In this document: positions 16,083 to 23,771 of the stretch, piece after piece
Numbering within the stretch: the first letter of the stretch is position 1
Layout: the number at the start of each line of letters is the position of its first letter
DNA from: VAZQ01 sp036557665
GTDB lineage: Bacteria > Pseudomonadota > Alphaproteobacteria > Rhizobiales > Xanthobacteraceae
Assembly (NCBI GenBank): GCA_036557665.1
Contig: DATBHG010000064.1
Coordinates: 120,013 to 184,012 of the forward strand
DNA: 64,000 nucleotides
Direction of reading: 5' to 3'
Position numbers and translations under genes: made by a program
Notes under the pieces: generated by a model
What the model was told of the DNA's origin: nothing
Database searches by the model: none
What the model saw: the letters and a program-made list of their open reading frames with translations, nothing else

Positions 16083-16185
16083 TGCGGGAGTATTGGGCTT
16101 GCGTCCATACGACGCAACAACTTGCACTGAAATCGGCGGTAGCCGATCATCGCGATGCGGCAGTGCGGGTCAAGGGAGGAGCACG

Positions 16186-17163
16186 ATGGGTTTCATGCGC
16201 GGCCTGAGCGCAAGCGCGCTATTCGTCCTGGTCATGAGCGGCGCGCCCGCCGCTGCCCAGTATCCGAGCAAGCCGATCACCATCATCGTGCCGTTCGCAG
16301 CCGGCGGACCCACCGACGTGGTCGCGCGTCTTTTGGGCGACCACATGTCGCGTACGCTGGGCCAGACAATCATCGTGGAGGACGTCGGCGGCGCCGGGGG
16401 GACGATCGGGATGACGCGCGCCGCCCAGGCAAATCCCGATGGCTATACGATCGCGCTCGGCAATACCGGCACGCAGGCGGCGGCACCGGCTCTCTACCCC
16501 CATCTGAAATATGATCCGGCAAAGAGCTTCGCCCAGATCGGTATCGCCAACTTCACGCCCCAGGCGATCGTCGCGAAAAAATCGACGCTCGCTGCCACTC
16601 TCAAGGAATTTATCGAGTACCTGAAGGCCAATTCCGAGAAGCTGACCTACGGCCACGCCGGCGTTGGCTCGGTTTCCCACGTCTCGGGCCTTCTGTTCGA
16701 CCATGAGTTTGGATTGAAACCCACGCTCGTGCCATATCGGGGCACGGGCCCCGCGCTTCAGGCGCTCGTAGCCGGCCAGCTCGACTACATGATCGACCAG
16801 TCGCTCAATGTCATTCCGCAGGTCAAGGCGGGCACCATCAAGTCGTATGCGATCGCCGCCCCAGAACGGCTCTCCGCCCTCCCCGACGTGCCGACGACAC
16901 GCGAGGCCGGAGTTGACTTCGTATTCAGGGCATGGAACGCGATGGTAGCCCCGAAAGGGACGCCGAACGAGATCGTCGGCAGGCTCGCGGAGGCCTTGAG
17001 CAAGGCGCTCGACGATCCGAATGTGCAAAAGCGCTATGTCGAGCTCGGCAGCTCGGCGCCTACGGCGGACGAGCGCGGCCCGGCGGGCTTGCAGAAGCTG
17101 GTCGAAAGCGAGGTTGCCCGTATCACTCCGGTGATCAAGGCCGCCGGCGTGACCGCGGAATGA
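16186..17163 (+). CDS. Bug-family periplasmic receptor
   Basis: This 325-residue tripartite tricarboxylate (TctC/Bug) receptor has a signal peptide ending near AAAQ. It opens YPSKPITIIVPFAAGGPTDVVAR, with the family's VPFAAGGPTD ligand loop, followed by GAGGTIGMTRAAQANPDGYT and PYRGTGPALQALVAGQLDYM. A strong AAGGGAGGA site precedes the ATG. No TctAB permease genes are nearby. It is divergent from the aconitase X operon, so the ligand may be a hydroxy- or keto-carboxylate processed by that enzyme. Confidence 0.9.
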   Translation: MGFMRGLSASALFVLVMSGAPAAAQYPSKPITIIVPFAAGGPTDVVARLLGDHMSRTLGQTIIVEDVGGAGGTIGMTRAAQANPDGYTIALGNTGTQAAAPALYPHLKYDPAKSFAQIGIANFTPQAIVAKKSTLAATLKEFIEYLKANSEKLTYGHAGVGSVSHVSGLLFDHEFGLKPTLVPYRGTGPALQALVAGQLDYMIDQSLNVIPQVKAGTIKSYAIAAPERLSALPDVPTTREAGVDFVFRAWNAMVAPKGTPNEIVGRLAEALSKALDDPNVQKRYVELGSSAPTADERGPAGLQKLVESEVARITPVIKAAGVTAE

Positions 17164-17192
17164 GACGCGATCAGGTCGGCGTATGCAGCAGC

Positions 17193-18164
17193 TCAGGGTC
17201 GAATCGCCGGCAATTGGTCACCAACTCCGGCTCGAGCTTCCGACGGAGTGACGCCGTAGAAACGCTTGAACGTTCGGTTGAAATAGGACAAGTCGCCAAA
17301 ACCGGCTTCGAAGGCAATCGACGCAATGCTGCGATCGGTCCATCGCCGGTCGGTCAACATGCGGCGCGCGCGCACGAGCCGGCGTGTAAGGACGAATTGT
17401 GAGAATGATGTTCCTTCGCCCTTGAACAGCTTGCGGATGTAGCTGTCCGATACCCTTTGACGCCTTGCAACCAAATCGGGGGAAAGATCGCTGCGGGTCA
17501 GGTGCGCTTCGATGTCGCTCTTGATGGCGCGCAGCCGGGCCGCGGGTATGCCGCGGCCCTCCGCAGCCGCGGCCGCATCGCGCGTTGCGCCGAGAGTGAC
17601 CGCGATCAGATCGCACAGCTGTGCGACTATCACCTGTCGCACCTCAGGCATCGCGAGTGCCGGATCATCAAACACCGCATCGACGTAATTCCTGAGCAGG
17701 TTCAACATGCCCGTGCCACGCGGAATCCGGCACAGCACGGCATCATCGATATCGCGCACAAGGGGACCGAGTGACGCGCGCGGCAGCCGAATGACGCGAT
17801 GGTCCACCGGGCCTGGTCGGCTGATGGTCCGCGAAACCGAATAGCTGAGCAGCATCGCGTCGCCATCTCGCAGCGTCGTCTCGCCGCGGTGCCCCGCAAC
17901 CAGGCTGAACCCGCTCAGATTCATGTGAAAGCTGAAATCGTCGTTGCCGTCGCCACTGTCCCGGCGGGCGTGCTCGTGGCGAATACCTTGCACCGTCCCG
18001 GACAGGAGGCCGAGGTCGGGAAGCTTGAGGAGGCTAAAGTCTACACCGCACGCAAGATCCGGCATCGGTGTGAACGATACCCAGGTCACGCCGCGCTCGT
18101 GCAGCGACTGCACGGCGCCATGCTGCGCCCGCACATGCGTAGTGTCAGCGGCACGCGCGCTCAT
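17193..18164 (-). CDS. AraC-family transcriptional regulator
   Basis: This 323-residue protein has an N-terminal sensor region (about 1-200) resembling AraC_binding_2/OxyR-like regulators (SFHMNLSGFSLVAGHRGE) and a C-terminal double helix-turn-helix. The latter includes VSDSYIRKLFKGEGTSFSQFV and the classical second-helix signature IASIAFEAGFGDLSYFNRTF. It is divergent from the NMT1-type receptor gene across 153 bases and probably controls it. The inverted repeat there (18281-18317) may be its site, an RNA hairpin, or both. Confidence 0.9.
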   Translation of the reverse strand: MSARAADTTHVRAQHGAVQSLHERGVTWVSFTPMPDLACGVDFSLLKLPDLGLLSGTVQGIRHEHARRDSGDGNDDFSFHMNLSGFSLVAGHRGETTLRDGDAMLLSYSVSRTISRPGPVDHRVIRLPRASLGPLVRDIDDAVLCRIPRGTGMLNLLRNYVDAVFDDPALAMPEVRQVIVAQLCDLIAVTLGATRDAAAAAEGRGIPAARLRAIKSDIEAHLTRSDLSPDLVARRQRVSDSYIRKLFKGEGTSFSQFVLTRRLVRARRMLTDRRWTDRSIASIAFEAGFGDLSYFNRTFKRFYGVTPSEARAGVGDQLPAIRP

Positions 18165-18280
18165 ATCGCGTCGTTCATTGCGCTCAGACCTGCGAGGTCG
18201 TCACCGGTCAAAGTAGCAACCAGTGCGGAGTCCCGTCCAGTCCCAGCGGCATTCCCGCGGCGTCCAAGCCGGCCGGAGCG

Positions 18281-18317
18281 GACAGTCCTATGCTCTCGCG
18301 TAAATCGGAGGACTGTC
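18281..18317 (+). promoter_or_regulatory. 9-bp inverted repeat covering the ribosome-binding site
   Basis: GACAGTCCT at 18281-18289 pairs perfectly with AGGACTGTC at 18309-18317 across a 19-base loop. The 3' arm ends at the base before the ATG and contains most of the GGAGGAC Shine-Dalgarno (18307-18313). In RNA the stem would sequester the ribosome-binding site of the receptor gene at 18318. Confidence 0.5.
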
Positions 18318-19322
18318 ATGAAACTTTTCCGTCGCGAGCTCTTGCATTTGATCGCGGGCGCCGCCGCCGTCCCGGCAATCGCTTTCCGGCCGGCTTGGGC
18401 GCAAGAGGCTCCTCAACGCGTCCGAGTCGCAACGGGGGTGCTTGCAACATGGCAAAGCACTGCCTGGCTCGGAGCCGAAGCCGGCTTGTTTAAGAAGCGA
18501 GGGATCGACATGACCCTGCCTGCCATTGCCGTTGGCGGTCCACGGGCCGCTGAAGGGCTCGTCCGCGGCGACTGGGAGTTCGCCCACACTGGAACCCTGC
18601 CTGTGGCTGAGCAGGTGCTAACAGGCCACGACATCGTGATCCTGGCAACGCCGACAGTGGAGTTCCCAAATTCATTTGTCATGACCAGAAAGGAGATCAC
18701 TCAGCTCGCTCAATTAAGTGGAAAGAGAGTCGGCGTACTGACCGAGACTGGCCAGACCAGCGTGGCGGCCCGAATCACCGTCGAGAAGGCGGGTGCCACG
18801 GCGACCTACGTGCCACTCATCAAGTTCGATCGCATCTATGCCGCGCTGGCAGCCGGAGAGGTCGATGCGGGCGCGCTGCCGATCGATCTGCGCCTCATGG
18901 GCCAGACTCGCTACGGTTGGAACGCATTTGCCATACACGAATTCGGTACGCCGTCGATATTCGCAAGCACGCGCAAGCTTATCGCTTCAAACCGCGAGCT
19001 TGTGATGAACGTCATGCAAGGCTTTGTCGAGACGATCCATCTGTTCAAAACGCGTCCCGATATCGTCGTGCCTTTGTTACAGCGCTACCTGAGCATCGAG
19101 GATCGAAAGGCAGCAGAGGACGTTTACGCATTTCATGTGCCGGTGTTCCAAAAAGTTCCGCGGCCGTCGTTTCCAGGAATGCAGACGTTGCGGGACTTGC
19201 TTGCTGCAAAATACCCCACTGCGAAATCGCTCAAAGTATCTGACATTGCAGACTCATCGTTGATCGAGGAGCTTGAGCGAGACGGCTTCATAGACCGCCT
19301 TTACGCAGCGGACAGCAAATAG
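18318..19322 (+). CDS. NMT1/SsuA-like ABC substrate-binding protein
   Basis: This 334-residue periplasmic receptor of the NMT1/THI5-like family has a signal with paired arginines (MKLFRRELLHLIAGAAA) and a cleavage region near AWAQ. VRVATGVLATWQSTAWLGAEAGLFKKRGIDM is the family's opening, given here only as a pattern of short blocks (STAWLGAEAGLF, GLVRGDWEFAHTG, GKRVGVLTETGQTS). Relatives bind sulfonates, nitrate, taurine or thiamin precursors. No ABC permease or ATPase is adjacent. The DUF3604 gene follows about 200 bases later on the same strand. Confidence 0.85.
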   Translation: MKLFRRELLHLIAGAAAVPAIAFRPAWAQEAPQRVRVATGVLATWQSTAWLGAEAGLFKKRGIDMTLPAIAVGGPRAAEGLVRGDWEFAHTGTLPVAEQVLTGHDIVILATPTVEFPNSFVMTRKEITQLAQLSGKRVGVLTETGQTSVAARITVEKAGATATYVPLIKFDRIYAALAAGEVDAGALPIDLRLMGQTRYGWNAFAIHEFGTPSIFASTRKLIASNRELVMNVMQGFVETIHLFKTRPDIVVPLLQRYLSIEDRKAAEDVYAFHVPVFQKVPRPSFPGMQTLRDLLAAKYPTAKSLKVSDIADSSLIEELERDGFIDRLYAADSK

Positions 19323-19530
19323 AGACGACGAGCTCACGATCCAGCCTTGAGGAGCCTCAGCCCGTTGCACGTCTGCCAAGTGTCATGACCGACAAACCAG
19401 CCCGCTTGGGGGGAAAGCGACCGAAATACTCTGCGACAGCGATGCCCTTCGCATCCGCCCTCTACTGTCGTAACGATGCTTCCCCTGTTGAGCCAGTTGT
19501 CGCATCTCCCTCGAAGGGTGTCGCCGCGCA

Positions 19531-21765
19531 ATGCCGTTCTCGACCTATCTGCCCTCCGAGATGGGGAGCATCACGCTTGCTCCGTCCGGGCCGTTTGTTG
19601 CGGGCTCCCATGCCGAGCTGATCCTGACCTATACCGCAGGCAAGTTCGGCATCGACGATACGGGCATGCTGAAGGTCTCGTGGCGGACGACATCCGACAT
19701 GAGCAAGCCGCAATTCCAGCGACCGGAAGCAGCAAATTTCACCACGGTCGAGGCGAGCAACGGGGCGAAGCTCGAGGTCTGGTTCGACCGGCTCAACATC
19801 CGCCCGTTCGCCAACACGCTGCTCATTCGTGTCGGCCGCGGCTACCTGCGCGCCGGCGACAAGCTCATCATCCGAATGGGCGACCGACGACGAGGCTCGC
19901 CCGGCTATCGGCTGCAGACCAACTGCGAGGAACGATTTGAGCTCAAGACTGCGGTCGATGCATTTGCCACCTACGAGTTCACGGAGCTGCCGATCCAGCC
20001 CTATCTGGATCTCGTGCCCGGTCCACCGGCGCGATGGAAAGCGATCCTGCCCTCGCTCGCCGGCGTCGGGGAACCGTTCCGTCTGGCGATCCTTCCGGAG
20101 GATGTTTGGGGTAATCCGACCCGGGCGGCTGCAAGCCTGCGCCTCGTTTCTCGCGTGCCCATCGAGGGCCTGCCCTCGACGGTCGAATTGCTGCCGCAAC
20201 AGTGTCCGCTCGTACTGGATAAGCTCCGGGTGCATTCAGCCGGCGACGTCGAATTGCAGGTCATGGCTGACGGGCAGACGCTCGCCACCGCGAACCCGTT
20301 GCGGGTCGAGCACGGCGCAGGCCTCAAGCGATACTGGGGCGACCTGCATGGCCAAAGCGGCGAGACGATCGGCTCAGGTACGGCGGAGGCCTATTTCCAG
20401 TACGCTCGCGACAAGGCCTTCGTCGACATGGCCGGTCATCAGGGGAACGACTTCCAGATCACCGATGCCTTCTGGGAGAAGCTCAACCGGCTGACCGCGG
20501 AATTTGATGAGCCCGGCCGTTTCGTTTGTCTCCCCGGCTACGAATGGTCGGGCAATACCGGAATGGGCGGCGATCGCAACATCTTCTTCCGGCTTGAGGG
20601 AAAGCCGATCCGGCGCTCGTCGCACATTCTGGTCGAAGGCCAGACATCGACACAAGCGATTTACACCGCGGACGAGCTCTTCCGTGCACTCCGGGGCGAG
20701 GATACGGTCGTGATCGCACACGTGGGGGGCCGCTACGCGGACATCAAGGCCGCTCACGACGGACGCATCGAACGCGCCGTGGAAGTGCATTCCACGTGGG
20801 GCACGTTCGAGTGGCTCCTCCACGACGCCTTCGACCAGGGCTACCGTGTCGGAGTGGTCTGTCACAGCGATGATCATAAGGGCCGCCCGGGCGCCACTCG
20901 CCCGGGCGCTTCCACGTTCGGAGCGATCGGCGGGCTGACCTGCTATCTGATGCCGGAGCTCACCCGCGAGGCGCTGTTCGAGGCGCTGCGACGCAGACAT
21001 CATTACGGCACCACGGGCACTCGATTGTTTCTGGACATCCGCGGCGCGTTCGACCAGCCCGTGACGGCGTTCGCGGAGGACCCGCAGATCGCGGATGGCC
21101 ACCCAATGTTGGTGCGCGAAGCGCTCATGGGCGACATCATTCGGCCCGCGGGCCAACCCATGCATCTTACGGGCGAGGTCATCGGCACCGCGCCAATCGA
21201 GCGCGTCGATGTCCTGCACGGGGCTGATATCGCCGAGACGGTACGCCCCTACGGCGCGGCGGATCTGGGGCGACGCATCCGTATTCTATGGCAGGGCGCG
21301 GAATATCGCGGCCGTGGCCGCGAGACTCTCTGGCAGGGCAAGCTCACGGTTGCGGGGAACCGCTTCGTGCGGTTTGAACCGGTCAATTTCCTCAATCCCG
21401 AACGCCGGGTGCGTGAAGCCGCGCCGAGTCTGGTGCTTGAAATCGACTCCGTCACCACCGGCAACCTTGCCGGCATCGATCTTTGGATGCAGGAGGAACG
21501 CTGCGGCATGCTGCGGATCGAAACGAGCATCGTTGCCGGCGAGGTGGACCTCGGCGCGCTTACCGAGCAGACCGTGGATTTCGAGGGCGGCGGGCTCAAC
21601 CGCCGCATCGGCATCTATCGCCTGCCCGAGCGGGATTGGAGCCGCCACCTCAAATTCGATCACCGCGTCAGCTTCGCGGGTGGAAGCGACGTTCCGGTCT
21701 TCGTGAGAGTGACGCAATGCGACGGTCATCAAGCCTGGTCGTCGCCGATTTATCTGATCGATTGA
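19531..21765 (+). CDS. DUF3604 (PHP-superfamily-like) protein
   Basis: This 744-residue cytoplasmic protein has no signal peptide. The middle half looks like a PHP-type metallo-hydrolase: YWGDLHGQSGE (DxH) near residue 270, VDMAGHQGNDF, CLPGYEWSG, VIAHVGGRYADI, AVEVHSTWG and GVVCHSDDHKGRPG supply His and Asp metal ligands. The first 260 residues and the last 200 look like beta-rich accessory domains. DUF3604 proteins lack a firm function, though PHP relatives are phosphoesterases or lactonases. The last nine codons and the following 30 bases reappear in diverged form upstream of the CoA-transferase gene at 23772. Confidence 0.8.
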   Translation: MPFSTYLPSEMGSITLAPSGPFVAGSHAELILTYTAGKFGIDDTGMLKVSWRTTSDMSKPQFQRPEAANFTTVEASNGAKLEVWFDRLNIRPFANTLLIRVGRGYLRAGDKLIIRMGDRRRGSPGYRLQTNCEERFELKTAVDAFATYEFTELPIQPYLDLVPGPPARWKAILPSLAGVGEPFRLAILPEDVWGNPTRAAASLRLVSRVPIEGLPSTVELLPQQCPLVLDKLRVHSAGDVELQVMADGQTLATANPLRVEHGAGLKRYWGDLHGQSGETIGSGTAEAYFQYARDKAFVDMAGHQGNDFQITDAFWEKLNRLTAEFDEPGRFVCLPGYEWSGNTGMGGDRNIFFRLEGKPIRRSSHILVEGQTSTQAIYTADELFRALRGEDTVVIAHVGGRYADIKAAHDGRIERAVEVHSTWGTFEWLLHDAFDQGYRVGVVCHSDDHKGRPGATRPGASTFGAIGGLTCYLMPELTREALFEALRRRHHYGTTGTRLFLDIRGAFDQPVTAFAEDPQIADGHPMLVREALMGDIIRPAGQPMHLTGEVIGTAPIERVDVLHGADIAETVRPYGAADLGRRIRILWQGAEYRGRGRETLWQGKLTVAGNRFVRFEPVNFLNPERRVREAAPSLVLEIDSVTTGNLAGIDLWMQEERCGMLRIETSIVAGEVDLGALTEQTVDFEGGGLNRRIGIYRLPERDWSRHLKFDHRVSFAGGSDVPVFVRVTQCDGHQAWSSPIYLID

Positions 21766-21783
21766 CCAATGACCTTGGCATCG
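21749..21783 (+). repeat. 35-bp repeat, copy 1 (3' end of DUF3604 gene)
   Basis: It matches 23723-23757 at 31 of 35 positions on the same strand. This copy covers the last codons (Tyr-Leu-Ile-Asp-stop) of the DUF3604 gene and 18 bases beyond. Confidence 0.7.
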
Positions 21784-22046
21784 ATGGGGAGGCCGGCGGC
21801 GCTCCCTGCGGGCCATTACGGTGGACGTAGAGAAGCGCGGGTTACCGGAGCCCTCCGGCATGCGGCGTTTTCCTCCGGCAACCCTTATCTAAGCCGCTGA
21901 CCGCCCCCGGCCTATCCAGATCGCTGCACCCGCAACACGGGGCGGAATAAACTTGGGAACAGCGCGGGGCGAATATTCATTATCGTTCGATGGTCTTAAT
22001 CGGGCCAGCCGTTGCCGGTCGAACTGTCGATAGAGGAGAACCCACC

Positions 22047-22487
22047 ATGAAATTACCCGTGAAAACGATGGGTGCCGCGCTCGTCGCCGCGAGCGTCTCG
22101 TTGGCCAATCCTGCCGAGGCACGCTGGGGATGGGGATGGGGTGGACTTGGCGTCGGTCTGGCGGCCGGCGCTATCGTCGGCGGCGCAATAGCTGCATCCG
22201 CCTATCCGCACTACGGGTACGGCTATGGGTACCCCGGTTACTACGGCTATGGCTATCCCCGCTACAGCGTAGCGTACGCTTATCCGAGTTGGGGATATGG
22301 GTACTATCCGCGCACGGCGTACTACGGCTACGCCTACGCGCCGGCTTACAGATACGCGTACTACCCGCGTCGCGTGTATCATTCCTATGCTTTCGCGCCC
22401 ACTTACCACCGATACGGGTACTACCCCCGACGCGCGTATCGTGCTTACGCATTCGCGCCCGGTTGGCGCCACCGTCACTGGCGTTAA
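22047..22487 (+). CDS. exported Gly/Tyr/Arg-rich repeat protein
   Basis: This 146-residue protein has a signal peptide (MKLPVKTMGAALVAASVSLA..AEA) and a short Gly/Ala helix (GGLGVGLAAGAIVGGAIAAS), then a tail of Tyr, Gly and Pro. Two imperfect repeats of about 20 residues occur near the C-terminus (YAYAPAYRYAYYPRRVYHS, then YAFAPTYHRYGYYPRRAYRA), followed by a partial third. Similar proteins are common and uncharacterised in Hyphomicrobiales. The Tyr/Arg pattern suggests surface adhesion or a structured envelope polymer, but this is a guess. A GAGGAG site precedes the start, and a strong hairpin follows the stop. Confidence 0.8.
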   Translation: MKLPVKTMGAALVAASVSLANPAEARWGWGWGGLGVGLAAGAIVGGAIAASAYPHYGYGYGYPGYYGYGYPRYSVAYAYPSWGYGYYPRTAYYGYAYAPAYRYAYYPRRVYHSYAFAPTYHRYGYYPRRAYRAYAFAPGWRHRHWR

Positions 22488-22494
22488 TGCACGC

Positions 22495-22520
22495 GTGCAG
22501 GCGGGAAGCCCCGCCTGCAC
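22495..22520 (+). terminator. 11-bp stem-loop after the Tyr-rich gene
   Basis: GTGCAGGCGGG (22495-22505), loop AAGC, and CCCGCCTGCAC (22510-22520) form a perfect 11-base-pair stem 8 bases past the stop. There is no T-tract. It likely ends or protects the transcript and may serve the convergent gcrA as well. Confidence 0.55.
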
Positions 22521-22574
22521 GGCTTGCCGCATGCATTGCCTTCCGATTAGCGGCCCGCGTAGGAGATGCGAGGC

Positions 22575-23063
22575 TTACGCGACGCAGCGGTCGTGAAAAA
22601 CCTCACGGGTATTAGCCCGATAAGCCATTCGGGCATGCGCCGGACAATACGGCAAGCCATCAACCGGCTTCTTTCCGCAGAAGCCGAAATCTTTTGAAGC
22701 CGGATCGCCGCAAGGCCAGCGGCAATGCCACTCCCGCAGCTCGATCAAAGAGCAGCGGGTGATGCTGTCGCTTGGGAGCTCTGCGGGCACAAGGGGTGCC
22801 TGGCGCCACCAGGATCGCAACACCCGGCGCCTGCCCACGATGTTTCGGGTCTTTCGGGTTCCAGCCTCCCCCGGCAGATTGCCGGTGGTATTCCTGGTGG
22901 TATTCCTGGAGCGTGACAAGCCGAGCCGATTTGCCTTGCCGATGACGGCATTGCGGCTGACTCCAATCTCACGGGCAATCTGGGCGCATGAGAGCCCCGC
23001 ATCCGTCAGGTGCTTCAGGAGCGTGATGCGCTCCGCAGTCCATGTCGTTTGAGTTCTGCTCAC
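22575..23063 (-). CDS. gcrA: GcrA-family cell-cycle regulator
   Basis: This 162-residue protein has the GcrA N-terminal DNA-binding domain (WTAERITLLKHLTDAGLSCA, then QIAREIGVSRNAVIGKANRL) and the C-terminal sigma-70-contacting domain with Cys/His pairs (CRWPCGDPASKDFGFCGKK and YCPAHARMAY). GcrA activates promoters carrying methylated GANTC in alphaproteobacteria. The linker contains an exact 12-base tandem duplication (22884-22907) that gives Arg-Asn-Thr-Thr twice. The protein is somewhat short and basic compared with Caulobacter GcrA, so it may be a second paralog. It stands alone between convergent and divergent small genes. Confidence 0.9.
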   Translation of the reverse strand: MSRTQTTWTAERITLLKHLTDAGLSCAQIAREIGVSRNAVIGKANRLGLSRSRNTTRNTTGNLPGEAGTRKTRNIVGRRRVLRSWWRQAPLVPAELPSDSITRCSLIELREWHCRWPCGDPASKDFGFCGKKPVDGLPYCPAHARMAYRANTREVFHDRCVA

Positions 23064-23282
23064 TGTTTTGGCCTCGAATTACTTTGATTGCGGGCGACCT
23101 GCCGTGAGGGGTCGGTGTCCCGCCGCAAGAACGGCCGGACGCCGCATTCACGCTTGTGCCGGCCTCAGCCCGATGCTGCCGCATTAGCCCCTCGATCGGT
23201 CGGGGGATTGAGGTCGCGGGGAGATGGTCCCGCGATCCGCAACGCTTTCATGATTCGAGTCGCCAAGCAAGGGTTTTAATGC

Positions 23283-23303
23283 CATTATAATCCAGTTATA
23301 ATG
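23283..23303. promoter_or_regulatory. 8-bp perfect palindrome with embedded TATAAT, putative operator
   Basis: CATTATAA (23283-23290), spacer TCCAG, and TTATAATG (23296-23303) are perfect inverted repeats 11 bases before the ATG at 23315. Each arm contains a TATAAT-like hexamer. The site is AT-rich in a GC-rich genome, as expected for an operator overlapping a -10 element of the small gene. Confidence 0.5.
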
Positions 23304-23314
23304 TGAGGCGTTCA

Positions 23315-23521
23315 ATGGCTCGGCCCGAAAACCGCTCAGAGGCGCGATCCCTGAGTCTGACATTGCCGATTGAGACGTTTAACTACCTGGTTCTGCTCGC
23401 CACCCTCGGGAAGCTCGGCCGAACGGAGAACGAGGTGGCGACGCATATCCTCGTGCGCGATGTCTACGCGATGATCGAGCGCGGATTCCACCAGGAGAGA
23501 ATCCCTCCCGCCGAGGCATGA
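23315..23521 (+). CDS. small hypothetical protein, possibly ribbon-helix-helix-like
   Basis: This 68-residue protein has an N-terminal basic region, then a strand-like RSLSLTLPIETFNYLVLLA and a helical remainder with ENEVATHILVRDVYAMIE. A strand followed by two helices is compatible with a MetJ/Arc-type ribbon-helix-helix DNA-binding domain, but no signature proves it. The perfect palindrome just upstream would suit autoregulation. No toxin partner is adjacent. GTG at 23303 is an alternative start but lies inside the palindrome. Confidence 0.6.
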   Translation: MARPENRSEARSLSLTLPIETFNYLVLLATLGKLGRTENEVATHILVRDVYAMIERGFHQERIPPAEA

Positions 23522-23722
23522 GATGCGGGGCCACTAAGCTCGGCAGATCGTTCCCGTGCTCTCTCGCCGTACACGCCAACGCGATGACATGCCGGCGTCG
23601 GCAGTGAACGCGGGCGCGCTGGTCCTGCTTTTGGCTCCGTAAGAGCGTTGGCGAGGGGGTTCGGGTCCCAAAAAGCTCACTGGACCCCACTGGGCATGAC
23701 GCGACAGGATGGTCCAAGATGC

Positions 23723-23757
23723 TTTATCCGATCGATTGACCAACGGCTTTGGCATCG
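23723..23757 (+). repeat. 35-bp repeat, copy 2 (footprint of a DUF3604 3' end)
   Basis: It matches 21749-21783 at 31 of 35 positions. Read in the DUF3604 frame, the 39 bases ending at 23738 encode A-T-G-W-S-K-M-L-Y-P-I-D-stop. This resembles the WSSPIYLID terminus of the DUF3604 protein at 19531-21765. The segment looks like the remaining 3' end of a lost DUF3604 gene. Confidence 0.6.
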
Positions 23758-23771
23758 CGGAGGGACCACCA

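Noticed and set aside
21956..21987. GGAAC followed by CGTT before the Tyr-rich gene, as a second EcfG promoter
   Set aside because: The spacer is 23 bases, far from the required 16-17.
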